Assembly: GCA_011525745.1 (NCBI GenBank)
Contig: WYBU01000100.1
Coordinates: 58,948 to 122,947 of the forward strand
Direction of reading: 5' to 3'
DNA from: Planctomycetaceae bacterium
GTDB taxonomy: Bacteria > Planctomycetota > Phycisphaerae > UBA1845 > UTPLA1
Length of the DNA: 64,000 bases
Shown: in pieces, positions 15,356 through 23,494 of the stretch
Layout of the letters: every line of letters starts with the position of its first letter
Position numbering within the stretch: the stretch's first letter is position 1
Position numbers and translations under genes: made by a program
Notes under the pieces: generated by a model
Database searches by the model: none
Seen by the model: only the letters and a program-made list of their open reading frames with translations
What the model was told of the DNA's origin: nothing

Positions 15356-18300
15356 ATGACATCAGACGCGATGCTCCTCTGGCAGGTTGAGGTATTTCCA
15401 AAGTCCGAAGCGGTCGACCCCGCCGGGCGCTCGGCGTTGTTTGCCCTTCGTGAACTCGGCGTGAAGACCGTCCGGCAGGTGCGATCGACGCAACTATTCA
15501 TCGTTGAGGCCGATGCCGACCGCGCGACGATTGAGCGGCTTGCGCGAGAACTACTGGCTGATCCGGTCACGGAAGATTGGATCGTCGTCGCTCCGACCGA
15601 TAAACCGTCGAAGAAGAACGGAACAGGGGTCATCGAAGTTCATCCACGTCCGGGCGTGATGGATCCGGTCGCTGCTTCCGCACAATCAGCGCTGTCCGAG
15701 CTTGGACTGACGGTCGCTTCGATCCGTACGGCGCGGCGTTACACGTTGAGTCCGGCACCGGCCGTGGCTGAACTGGAGCTTATTCGGCGCATCCTGGGCA
15801 ATGAGTGCATTCACGAAGTCGTGGACGGCCCGCGTGTTCCGGCCCCGCCGCCGCGGCCGGTGAAGCACGAGTTTCGCATTCGGCACGTCGGATTGCGTGC
15901 CTTGAATGATGACGAGCTGTCGGCGTTGTCGCGCCGCGGACATCTATTCCTTTCGCTTTCCGAGATGCAGGCCCTTCGGGGGCATTTCCGCCAACTCGGC
16001 CGCGATCCGACCGACCTGGAGCTGGAAACGATCGCCCAGACCTGGTCGGAGCATTGCGTTCACAAGACACTGAAGAGCGCGATCGTTTATCGCGGAGCGC
16101 CATTCCCGTCGCTGTTTGGCGGTGCGGACGGCGAGGCGCGTGTACCGCAGAACGACTCGTCTGCCCCCGGCTCGGAGCAGCACGTGGAGCGCTTCGGGAA
16201 CCTGCTGCGCGACACGATTGCCCGCGCGACGCGAGAATTGATGGCACAGCGACGAGGGCCGGAATGCCTGTCGGTCTTCAAGGACAACGCCGGCGTTATT
16301 GCATTCGACGAGAGGTTCGGCATCGCGTTCAAGGTCGAGACGCACAATCGCCCTTCGGCGATCGAACCCTATGGCGGGGCCGCGACCGGCGTCGGCGGCT
16401 GCATTCGAGACGTGCTCGGCTGCGGACTGGGCGCCAAGCCGATTGCCAATACCGACGTGTTCTGCGTCGCGCCGCCCGACTGGTCGGCCGACCGGCTGCC
16501 GCGCGGCGTGATTCATCCGCGCACCGTGTTGCGCGGCGTCGTGGCGGGCGTGCGGGACTACGGCAATCGGATGGGCATTCCGACGGTCAACGGAGCGGTG
16601 CACTTCGATCCGCGCTATCTCGGCAACCCGCTCGTTTTCTGCGGCTGCGTCGGATTGATCCCGCGCGATTGCGTTGAGAAAGCGGCCCGGCCGGGCGATC
16701 TGATCGTGCTGCTCGGCGGACGGACGGGCCGCGACGGCATTCATGGGGCGACATTCTCATCGGCGGAGCTGACTTCGACGCACGCGGACGAATTCAGCCA
16801 CGCCGTGCAGATTGGCAACGCGATCGAAGAGAAGAAGGTTCTCGACGTCGTGCTTCAGGCCCGCGACCATCCGGACGGCTGCCTGTACCACGCCATCACC
16901 GATTGCGGCGCCGGCGGGCTGAGCAGCGCCGTGGGCGAGATGGCGGCGGAGACGGGCGCCGAGGTCGATCTCGAAACCGTGCCGCTGAAATATGAGGGTC
17001 TACGCTACGACGAAATCTGGATCAGCGAGAGCCAGGAGCGGATGGTGCTCGCGGTCCCGGCCGACCGGGTGGAGGCCCTCTGTGCGATCTGCCGAATCGA
17101 GGATGTCGAGGCGACGGTGATCGGGCGGTTCACGCAGTCGGGCCGGCTGGTGGTGCGCTATCGCGGACAGGACGTGGGCGATCTTGATTTGCGATTTCTG
17201 CACGACGGACTGCCGAAGGAGGAGCGCGCGGCGGAATGGCGAGCGCCGCAGGCCGGGGAGTCCGACGAGTTACTAGCTGAGGACGCGGCGGCAGCGTCCG
17301 GCGGGCCGGCACACGCGTCGCCCATTCCGTCGCTGGCGACGCCGTTCGATCCGATGCGGTCTGCGCTGGCGGCCCACGACGACAACCAGCCGGCGCCGCC
17401 GGCGACGGATGCGTCGACGTCGCGGGACGCGAGCCGCCCCACCCAACGTCCGACACCGGTTTCGGTCTCCGCGGAATTCGATCGCGACGGACCCGATCTG
17501 GCCGACGAGTTGTGCCGGCGGCTGTCGCATCCCACGATCGCCAGCAAAGAATGGATCATCCGGCAATACGATCACGAGGTGCAGGGCCGCAGCGTCATCA
17601 AGCCGCTGGTCGGCGTGCGGCGCGACGGTCCGGCCGACGCGGCGGTGCTCCGCCCGCTGCTCGATTCGTCGCGTGGCGTGGCAATCGGGTGCGGAATCTG
17701 CCCGCAGCTTTCGGACTTCGATCCCTACTGGATGGCGGTCGCGGCGATCGACGAGGCGATTCGCAACGTGGTGTGCGTCGGGGGCGATCCAGACCGAACC
17801 GCCATACTTGACAATTTCTGCTGGGGCCGCACGGACGATCCGCGCCAGCTCGGCGGGCTGGTGCGCGCGTGCGTCGGCTGTCGTGACGCGGCGATGATCC
17901 ACGGCGCGCCGTTCATCAGCGGCAAGGACTCGCTGAACAACGAGTTCGCCCTGCACCCGCACGACGTGGCGATGCTGGGCGAGCCTGGCGGCGCCGTTCG
18001 CGACGGGCGACTGGCGATTCCCGGGACGCTGCTGATCTCGGCCGTTTCGCTGATCGACGACGTGTCGCGTTGCGTGACGATGGACTTCAAGCCGGTCGCG
18101 TCGCGCCTGTATCTGCTGGGGCAACTGACGCGGATCGTGACGACCGGTTGTGCCGCACATGGGGCACAGCCGCCCCCGGTTGTGCAAACATCCGGCGACT
18201 CGCCAACGCCCGGATCCTGTAATGCGGGTTTCGGCGCGCAACCGCCCCACGAGGACGGCCGATTGCAGTCTGACATGCGTCCGACATTCGATCCGCGCAT

Positions 18301-18739
18301 CGCCGCACGAACGCATCGCCTGGCGGCGCGGCTGATTCGCACGGGACGCGTCGCGGCAGCGCACGATCTCTCCGACGGCGGCTTGCTGGTCGCCGTGGGC
18401 GAGATGGCCCTGGCCGGCGAAATGAACTGCGCGCTCCTGGGCTGTCCCGGCGGGCCGGCAGGCTCGGGCGGGCTGACACCATTCGATGCGGTCAATGCGT
18501 TTGCCGAGTGCCCCGGCTGCTACGTCGTGCAGATTCCCGAGCCGGTTCCGATCGAACACCTGCTGCTCGACGAGGAGCGCAATCTGCCGATGACGCTGAT
18601 CGGCCGGGCGATGCCCCCGCCGCCGGGCGAAGAGCCACAACTGAGCTTCCCCGCGGCCGAGCCGGAGTTCGGGGTGTCGGACGAGCGCATCGCCGTCGAG
18701 CGGCTGCGTGAGGCGTGGCAACGGACGCTGCGGTGGTGA
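15356..18739 (+). CDS. purL: Phosphoribosylformylglycinamidine synthase, PurS-PurL fusion
   Basis: Fourth step of purine synthesis: FGAR + ATP + glutamine to FGAM; ammonia must come from a separate PurQ, since no glutaminase domain is present. 1127 residues. The N-terminus has two PurS-like ferredoxin-fold domains in tandem (about 6-80 LLWQVEVFPK.., and about 90-160 GVIEVHPRPGVMDP), then PurL with TWSEHCVHKT and ETHNRPSAIEPYGG. A long Ala/Pro/Ser linker (about residues 626-705) separates the halves. A repeat-derived insertion (about residues 925-975) sits in a variable loop of the C-terminal half, before AAHDLSDGGLLVAVGEMALAG. Confidence 0.95.
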   Translation: MTSDAMLLWQVEVFPKSEAVDPAGRSALFALRELGVKTVRQVRSTQLFIVEADADRATIERLARELLADPVTEDWIVVAPTDKPSKKNGTGVIEVHPRPGVMDPVAASAQSALSELGLTVASIRTARRYTLSPAPAVAELELIRRILGNECIHEVVDGPRVPAPPPRPVKHEFRIRHVGLRALNDDELSALSRRGHLFLSLSEMQALRGHFRQLGRDPTDLELETIAQTWSEHCVHKTLKSAIVYRGAPFPSLFGGADGEARVPQNDSSAPGSEQHVERFGNLLRDTIARATRELMAQRRGPECLSVFKDNAGVIAFDERFGIAFKVETHNRPSAIEPYGGAATGVGGCIRDVLGCGLGAKPIANTDVFCVAPPDWSADRLPRGVIHPRTVLRGVVAGVRDYGNRMGIPTVNGAVHFDPRYLGNPLVFCGCVGLIPRDCVEKAARPGDLIVLLGGRTGRDGIHGATFSSAELTSTHADEFSHAVQIGNAIEEKKVLDVVLQARDHPDGCLYHAITDCGAGGLSSAVGEMAAETGAEVDLETVPLKYEGLRYDEIWISESQERMVLAVPADRVEALCAICRIEDVEATVIGRFTQSGRLVVRYRGQDVGDLDLRFLHDGLPKEERAAEWRAPQAGESDELLAEDAAAASGGPAHASPIPSLATPFDPMRSALAAHDDNQPAPPATDASTSRDASRPTQRPTPVSVSAEFDRDGPDLADELCRRLSHPTIASKEWIIRQYDHEVQGRSVIKPLVGVRRDGPADAAVLRPLLDSSRGVAIGCGICPQLSDFDPYWMAVAAIDEAIRNVVCVGGDPDRTAILDNFCWGRTDDPRQLGGLVRACVGCRDAAMIHGAPFISGKDSLNNEFALHPHDVAMLGEPGGAVRDGRLAIPGTLLISAVSLIDDVSRCVTMDFKPVASRLYLLGQLTRIVTTGCAAHGAQPPPVVQTSGDSPTPGSCNAGFGAQPPHEDGRLQSDMRPTFDPRIAARTHRLAARLIRTGRVAAAHDLSDGGLLVAVGEMALAGEMNCALLGCPGGPAGSGGLTPFDAVNAFAECPGCYVVQIPEPVPIEHLLLDEERNLPMTLIGRAMPPPPGEEPQLSFPAAEPEFGVSDERIAVERLREAWQRTLRW
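18161..18184 (+). repeat. Palindromic repeat copy embedded in frame in purL
   Basis: GGGGCACAGCCG followed by CCCCCGGTTGTG is one copy of the 27-bp unit of the array at 63722-64000, here translated as HGAQPPPVV. Flanking sequence (18140-18275) is also unlike PurL and includes a second degenerate copy near 18238. The reading frame remains open. Confidence 0.75.
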
Positions 18740-18766
18740 GGGGGGCGCGTGCGAAGAACGAGGCAG

Positions 18767-18797
18767 AAAGTCGAAAGTTGAAAGTCGAAAGTCGAAA
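18767..18797 (+). repeat. Short tandem AAAGTCGAAAGT repeat
   Basis: Three and a half imperfect units of AAAGTTG/AAAGTCG follow the purL stop. No function is evident. Confidence 0.5.
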
Positions 18798-18908
18798 CGG
18801 CGAACGCCGACACGTTACGACGTTGAAAACAAGAAGTATCGCGCAAGGGCGCATGGTCCGCCGAGGAAACACAACCGAAAACCACGTGAAAGGGGCGCGC
18901 CGTTCCGT

Positions 18909-20465
18909 TCACACGATGCCTGCACGCTCCACCGCCGCGCCGGATTCGGACCAGGCCAGCATGCCGCCGGCGAGGTTGATGGGGGCGTAGCCGAGGCGTT
19001 GCAAAAAGGCGCAGGCGCGGGCGGAGCGGGCGCCGCTGCGGCAGTTGACCAGCAACGGGCGGTCGCGCGGAACCTGCTCGATCTGCGCCGCCAGGCGCGT
19101 ATGCGCGATGTTCACCGCGCCGGCGATGCGACCCTCGGCGAATTCGCTCGCGCGGCGCACGTCGAGCACGAACGGCTTCGCGCCGACGGCCGCACCCGCC
19201 CGGCTCGCGACGTTCGGCGGTTCACCCGAAAGCCACGCGCGGGCCTGCTCGACGCTGATCTCGGTCGTGGCGGTCCAAGGGCCGCCGGCGGCGCGATATT
19301 CGTCCAGCCGCGCCACGTCGAACCAGCCGCGCACGCGATCCAACCCCACGCGGATGAGCATCCGCACCGCGGTCTCCAGCTCGGCGGGGCGGATGATCAG
19401 ATAGATGTCCTCGCCGGCGTGGATCATCGAGCCGGCATCGGTTGGAAACGACGAATTGACCGGGAAAAACAGCGCGCCCGGCACGTGTCCGGCGCGGAAC
19501 TGCGCCCAGCCGCGGGTGTCGATCAGCGCCACGCCGCCCGATTCGGCATCAGCAGTCGCGGCGTCGAAGCGCCAAGCCGCGGGCGACGCCCGCGCCGGCG
19601 ATTGGGCGGCCAGCGAGATCAGTTCGTCAACGCCGATCGGCGCCGGTCGCGGCAGGCCGCCAAGCACGGCCGGTCCGAGCTTGTTCTCGCGCTTCATGCG
19701 CGCGAAATAGAGCGGCGGCTCGGGCTGACCGGTCAGTATGGAACGGACGAAGCCCGCCTCGTCGCACGCGGCGCGAATGGCCTCGTTGAAACGCTTCTCG
19801 TAGCCGACGGTCGACTGCGGGACGGCGCCCAGCGCCTTTCCGCAGGCGCTGCCGGCGCCGTGGCCGGGCCAGACCTGCCAGTGGTCCGGCAGCTCCAGAA
19901 ACTTTCTCGTCGAGCGGTGCAGCGTGCGGGCCGCATCCTCCTTGACGCCGGCGACGCCGGCGGCCGATTCGAGCAGATCAGGCCGACCCAGGTCGCCGAC
20001 GAAGACGAAGTCGCCCGTCACAACGCCCATCGGCTCGGTCGCGCCGCCGCCATGGTCGGTGACGGCAAAGCAGATATGCTCGGGCGTGTGTCCCGGCGCG
20101 TGCAGGACGCGGAACTCGATGCCGCCGACGCGAAAGGTGTCGCCGTCGTGCAGCAGCCGATGCGGATAACTGCCGCCACCCGACTTCTTGTCGAGCCAGG
20201 CGTAGCTCCAGTCCGGCCCGCCCTCGCCCGACAGATACGCCGTCGCGCCGGTCTGCTCCGCCAGCTCGCGCGTGCCGGAAAGAAAGTCGGCGTGAATGTG
20301 CGTCTCGGCTGCGGCCGCGATCCGCAGGCCGTTGGCCCGGGCGATGTCAATGTAGCGGTCGACGTCGCGCTGCGGATCGATGACGATCGCTTCGCCGGTT
20401 TTCTGACAGCCGATGAGATAGGCCGCCTGGGCCAGGGCGTCGTCGTAGATCATGCGGAAGAACAT
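18909..20465 (-). CDS. Metallo-beta-lactamase-fold persulfide dioxygenase-like protein with two rhodanese domains
   Basis: 518 residues from ATG 20465, preceded by an excellent Shine-Dalgarno (GGGAGGAG). The N-terminal 240 residues are ETHE1/glyoxalase II-like: ETHIHADFLSG, APGHTPEHIC, TGDFVFVGDLGRPDLL. Two rhodanese modules follow. The first (ALIDTRGWAQFRAGHVPGA) lacks a catalytic Cys. The second has LLVNCRSGARSARA with the active Cys. Related proteins oxidise glutathione persulfide or shuttle sulfane sulfur. The exact substrate is inferred only. The much longer frame running upstream to 21356 overlaps the aminotransferase and is not used. Confidence 0.88.
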   Translation of the reverse strand: MFFRMIYDDALAQAAYLIGCQKTGEAIVIDPQRDVDRYIDIARANGLRIAAAAETHIHADFLSGTRELAEQTGATAYLSGEGGPDWSYAWLDKKSGGGSYPHRLLHDGDTFRVGGIEFRVLHAPGHTPEHICFAVTDHGGGATEPMGVVTGDFVFVGDLGRPDLLESAAGVAGVKEDAARTLHRSTRKFLELPDHWQVWPGHGAGSACGKALGAVPQSTVGYEKRFNEAIRAACDEAGFVRSILTGQPEPPLYFARMKRENKLGPAVLGGLPRPAPIGVDELISLAAQSPARASPAAWRFDAATADAESGGVALIDTRGWAQFRAGHVPGALFFPVNSSFPTDAGSMIHAGEDIYLIIRPAELETAVRMLIRVGLDRVRGWFDVARLDEYRAAGGPWTATTEISVEQARAWLSGEPPNVASRAGAAVGAKPFVLDVRRASEFAEGRIAGAVNIAHTRLAAQIEQVPRDRPLLVNCRSGARSARACAFLQRLGYAPINLAGGMLAWSESGAAVERAGIV

Positions 20466-20510
20466 GAGCGCTCCTCCCGGCGGCGCAGATGCCGCGGCAA
20501 GAAACCAACG

Positions 20511-20545
20511 TGATCCGAGCCGCAAGCGCCAGCGCTGCGGTCCTT
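20511..20545 (+). repeat. Genomic repeat of the GATCCGAGCCGC family
   Basis: Copy of the family also seen near 5573, 10694 and 57118. It lies in the 20466-20779 gap, which is filled by three repeat families and has no gene. Confidence 0.65.
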
Positions 20546-20557
20546 CACACCTGCGAA

Positions 20558-20719
20558 GCGTCAGCGAGCGGGATCGGGCCTTACCACAGTGCGACACGCG
20601 CAGCAATTTCAGGCTTCGCGTGCATCGCGCCGCCAGGCCGCCGCGCGTCGTGCGCGCAGCAGCAGCGGCTCTTGCATTCCGGCGTACAAATCCCGCTTGC
20701 TGACGCGGCGCGGCTCTGA
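20558..20719 (-). mobile_element. MITE-like element of about 160 bp, copy 1
   Basis: Bounded by GCGTCAGCGAGCGGGAT (from 20558) and ATCCCGCTTGCTGACGC (to 20706), then GCGGCTCTGA. The same inverted ends at nearly the same distance occur at 51724-51881 and 54507-54670. The interior matches the other copies in reverse orientation (the GAAGCCTG core). Non-coding, so it would need a transposase supplied in trans. Confidence 0.55.
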
Positions 20720-20721
20720 CG

Positions 20722-20775
20722 TACACGGGCTGGAAGCCCGTGCCACGCGAGCACGGGCAAGACGTCCGTGCCACC
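20722..20775 (+). repeat. ACGGGCTGGAAGCCCGT palindrome family
   Basis: Two imperfect units of the CACGGGC..GCCCGTG family that forms the tandem array at 51521-51712. It ends directly before the aminotransferase stop. Confidence 0.7.
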
Positions 20776-20779
20776 CGAT

Positions 20780-22156
20780 TCAATGAGGTTCGCTCAGGCA
20801 CTCGTCGAGGCATGCGACGAGAAAATCGCAGTCGGCGTCGGTGATGCACATCGGCGGCTTGATCCGCAACACGTTGCCGTACAGACCGCCCTTGCCCAGC
20901 AGCAGCCCACGGTCTTTGGCCCGCTCGACTATCTCCGCCGTCTCGGCCGTGGCCGGCTCCTTCGTCGCGCGGTCGCGCACCAATTCGACGCCCAGCATCA
21001 GGCCCAGACCGCGCACTTCGCCGATCATCACGTGCTTTTGCTGCAACTCGAGCAGCATCTTCTTCAGCCGGCCGCCGACTTTTTTCGCACGCTCCTGGAT
21101 GCCCTCGCGGTCGATGATTTCGATCGTCGCCAGTCCCGAGAGCACTGAGACGGGGTTGCCGCCGAACGTGTTGAAGTGCAGCCGCCGCGCCATGTGCGCC
21201 GCGATCTCCGGCCGCGTCGTGCAAGCCCCCAGCGGCGCGCCGTTGCCGATGCCCTTGGCCATCGTCACGACGTCCGGTGTCACGCCCCAGTTCTGGAAAC
21301 CCCAATAGTGCTCGCCGGTCCGCCCCCAGCCGGTCTGGACCTCGTCCGCCACGCACAGCCCGCCGTGCTTGCGCACGATGTCATACACGATGCGGAAATA
21401 CTCCGGCGGCGGCGTGACGGTTCCGCCGACGCCCTGGATCGGCTCGGCGATGAAGCAGGCGATCTCGCCGCTGGTCTCGTAGCGAATGATCTCCTCGACG
21501 CTCGTGGCACACTTGATGTCGCACGAGGGATACGTCAGACCGTAGGGACAACGATAGCAGTAGGCCGCCGGCACGTGGCGGATGCCCGCCGGCGCGGCGA
21601 CCGGGTATTTCCACGTGCCGACTGCCGTCAGCGCCATTGTCGTCTGCGATCCGCCGTGATAGCCGTTGCGCAGGGCGAGCACGTCGGTGCGGCCGGTGTG
21701 CAGGCGCGACATCAGAACGGCCAGTTCGTTGGCCTCGCTGCCGGAGCTGGTGAAGTAACTCTGCTTGAGGCCCGAGCCGGCGGGCATGTGATCGGCCAGC
21801 GCTTTGGCGAGCTGCGCGATCGTGGGGTGCAGGTAAATTGTCGTCGTGTGGACCAGTCGGCCGACCTGTTCGCGCAGCCGCGCGGTGATCTCGGGATGGC
21901 AGTGGCCGACGGAGACCGAGACAATGCCGGCGAAGGCGTCGAGGTAGCGCCGGCCGGTTTCGTCGAAGAGGTACTGCATGTGGCCTTCGACGATGCAGAC
22001 CGGCTGCTTGTAGTAGGTGATGATGCCGGGGTTGAGGTACTCTCGGCGCAAATCAATGATTTGTTCGCGCGACGGACCGCGATAGGGGGCGGGCCTGTAA
22101 TCGCACACGGGCAGCGACACGGTTCGTCGCGGTGCGGACGATGTTGGCGGGGTCAT
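20780..22156 (-). CDS. Class III aminotransferase (AGXT2-like)
   Basis: 458 residues, PLP-dependent. Visible family features: GCHPEI-like VGHCHPEITARL, TSSGSEANELAV, RNGYHGGSQTTMAL, PIQGVGGTVTPPPEYF, VADEVQTGWGRTG and the Schiff-base lysine in TMAKGIGNGAPLGA. Closest in style to alanine-glyoxylate aminotransferase 2 and beta-alanine/omega-amino acid transaminases; the exact amino donor cannot be decided. A cysteine-containing insertion, YCYRCPYGLTYPSCDIKC, is a known feature of this subgroup. No biosynthetic partner is adjacent. Confidence 0.88.
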   Translation of the reverse strand: MTPPTSSAPRRTVSLPVCDYRPAPYRGPSREQIIDLRREYLNPGIITYYKQPVCIVEGHMQYLFDETGRRYLDAFAGIVSVSVGHCHPEITARLREQVGRLVHTTTIYLHPTIAQLAKALADHMPAGSGLKQSYFTSSGSEANELAVLMSRLHTGRTDVLALRNGYHGGSQTTMALTAVGTWKYPVAAPAGIRHVPAAYCYRCPYGLTYPSCDIKCATSVEEIIRYETSGEIACFIAEPIQGVGGTVTPPPEYFRIVYDIVRKHGGLCVADEVQTGWGRTGEHYWGFQNWGVTPDVVTMAKGIGNGAPLGACTTRPEIAAHMARRLHFNTFGGNPVSVLSGLATIEIIDREGIQERAKKVGGRLKKMLLELQQKHVMIGEVRGLGLMLGVELVRDRATKEPATAETAEIVERAKDRGLLLGKGGLYGNVLRIKPPMCITDADCDFLVACLDECLSEPH

Positions 22157-22349
22157 GCGCGTAGTTTACCGGCAGGGCGATTCGCCGCGAAGAGGGGAGT
22201 TGCGGATGTCCGGATCGACATGTGCCCTCGCGTGATGGCTCGAACGCGCCACGATTGAGGGTGCGCACGGCGAACCGTGCAACTATTATCCGGCGTTTTG
22301 GCGGCCGATGAACGATGGATACAATTAATGAAGCGGGAGCCGTTTCGCC

Positions 22350-22790
22350 GTGGACAGAACCTGGTATCGCGAAGGCCTGAAGTTCACCTGCACCCAGTGC
22401 GGCAATTGCTGCACCGGCGCGCCCGGTTACGTCTGGGTGACGCGCGAGGAGCGCAACCAAATCGCCGAGTTCCTGAACGGCCAGGCCAACATGACCGAGC
22501 GCGAGTATCTGCGGCGCGTCGGCTTCCGGCACTCGCTGGTCGAGCGCTCCAACGGCGACTGCATCTTCCTGACCAACGTCAACGGCAAGCGCATCTGTTC
22601 GATCTATCCCGTCCGGCCGCATCAGTGTCGCACCTGGCCGTTCTGGAGCAGTAATCTCCGTTCGCCGCAGTCGTGGGAGGCCGCTTCGCGCGACTGTCCG
22701 GGCATGAACCACGGGACGCACCACGGTTTCGTGGCCATCGAGGACGTGCGCGTGTCGAACAAATGGGAGGGAGTCTCGGGTTGGCACTAG
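22350..22790 (+). CDS. YkgJ-family cysteine cluster protein
   Basis: 146 residues starting with GTG, with GGGAG about eleven bases upstream. The N-terminal motif FTCTQCGNCCTG (Cys14, 17, 20, 21) and the later CSIYPVRPHQCRTWPF are the zinc- or iron-binding signature of the YkgJ/UPF0153 family. Function in most members is unknown. A second YkgJ-type gene overlaps its 3' end, so the two are probably one operon. Confidence 0.88.
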   Translation: MDRTWYREGLKFTCTQCGNCCTGAPGYVWVTREERNQIAEFLNGQANMTEREYLRRVGFRHSLVERSNGDCIFLTNVNGKRICSIYPVRPHQCRTWPFWSSNLRSPQSWEAASRDCPGMNHGTHHGFVAIEDVRVSNKWEGVSGWH

Positions 22791-23374
22791 ACCTGGCTGC
22801 GCTGGTGCTGGCGCACGTCGATTCGCCCGCGCTGTGCGATCGGATGCGCGATCTCTACGCCCGCCTCGACGCGGAGATCGCGTCGCATGCGCCGGTGTGC
22901 ACCAATCGCGGCGAATGCTGCCACTTCGACACTTACGGACATCTGCTGTTCGTTACGCCGGTCGAGCTGGCCTATTTCGTGACGGGTGTTCGCCGCAACG
23001 GCCGCGGCGCCGTCGGCAACGGCGGCGGACCGCCGGATGAAACAACGCAACCGGCCGAGCGCTGCGACCCGGCCGACGTTGCGCACGCCTCGACCGCCGA
23101 TGCCCGGACCGCGCAGCGAACCCTGCCATTGATGGCCGGAACCGAACGCATCTGTCCGTATCAGATCGGCGGCCGCTGCACGGCGCGCGATCACCGCCCC
23201 ATCGGCTGCCGCATCTTCTATTGCGATCCCAGCGCCCAGGCGTGGCAATCGGACGTTTTTGAGAAGTATCTCGCCGAGCTGAAGCAGATTGGCGCCGAGC
23301 TGGGCGTCGAATACCGCTTCGTCGAATGGGTCTCCGCGCTGGAAGCGGTGCTTCCGCCGGGCGTTGACCGTTGA
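22763..23374 (+). CDS. Second YkgJ-family cysteine cluster protein
   Basis: 203 residues from ATG 22763. A TTG at 22781 has the better Shine-Dalgarno (GGAGGG) and is an alternative start. Motifs: APVCTNRGECCHFDTYGH near the N-terminus, then CPYQIGGRCTARDHRPIGCR and FYCDP. The two halves are separated by a disordered Gly/Pro/Asp insertion (about 23000-23110). It overlaps the preceding YkgJ gene by 28 bases, suggesting coupled translation and perhaps a heteromeric complex. Metal binding is inferred. Confidence 0.82.
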   Translation: MGGSLGLALDLAALVLAHVDSPALCDRMRDLYARLDAEIASHAPVCTNRGECCHFDTYGHLLFVTPVELAYFVTGVRRNGRGAVGNGGGPPDETTQPAERCDPADVAHASTADARTAQRTLPLMAGTERICPYQIGGRCTARDHRPIGCRIFYCDPSAQAWQSDVFEKYLAELKQIGAELGVEYRFVEWVSALEAVLPPGVDR

Positions 23375-23494
23375 CGGTCGCCGCGCCGCGGCCGATTTCG
23401 GCGAAGTCGAGCGGCCACCCGCCGCAAGCGGATGGGCCGAGCGGTCCACGTGAGATCCGGAAACGTATCAGCCGCCCACGGATCAGCGACAGGT

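Noticed and set aside
20466..21356. Extension of the metallo-beta-lactamase/rhodanese protein upstream of 20465
   Set aside because: It would overlap the class III aminotransferase and pass through three repeat families, while a near-perfect Shine-Dalgarno stands before ATG 20465.
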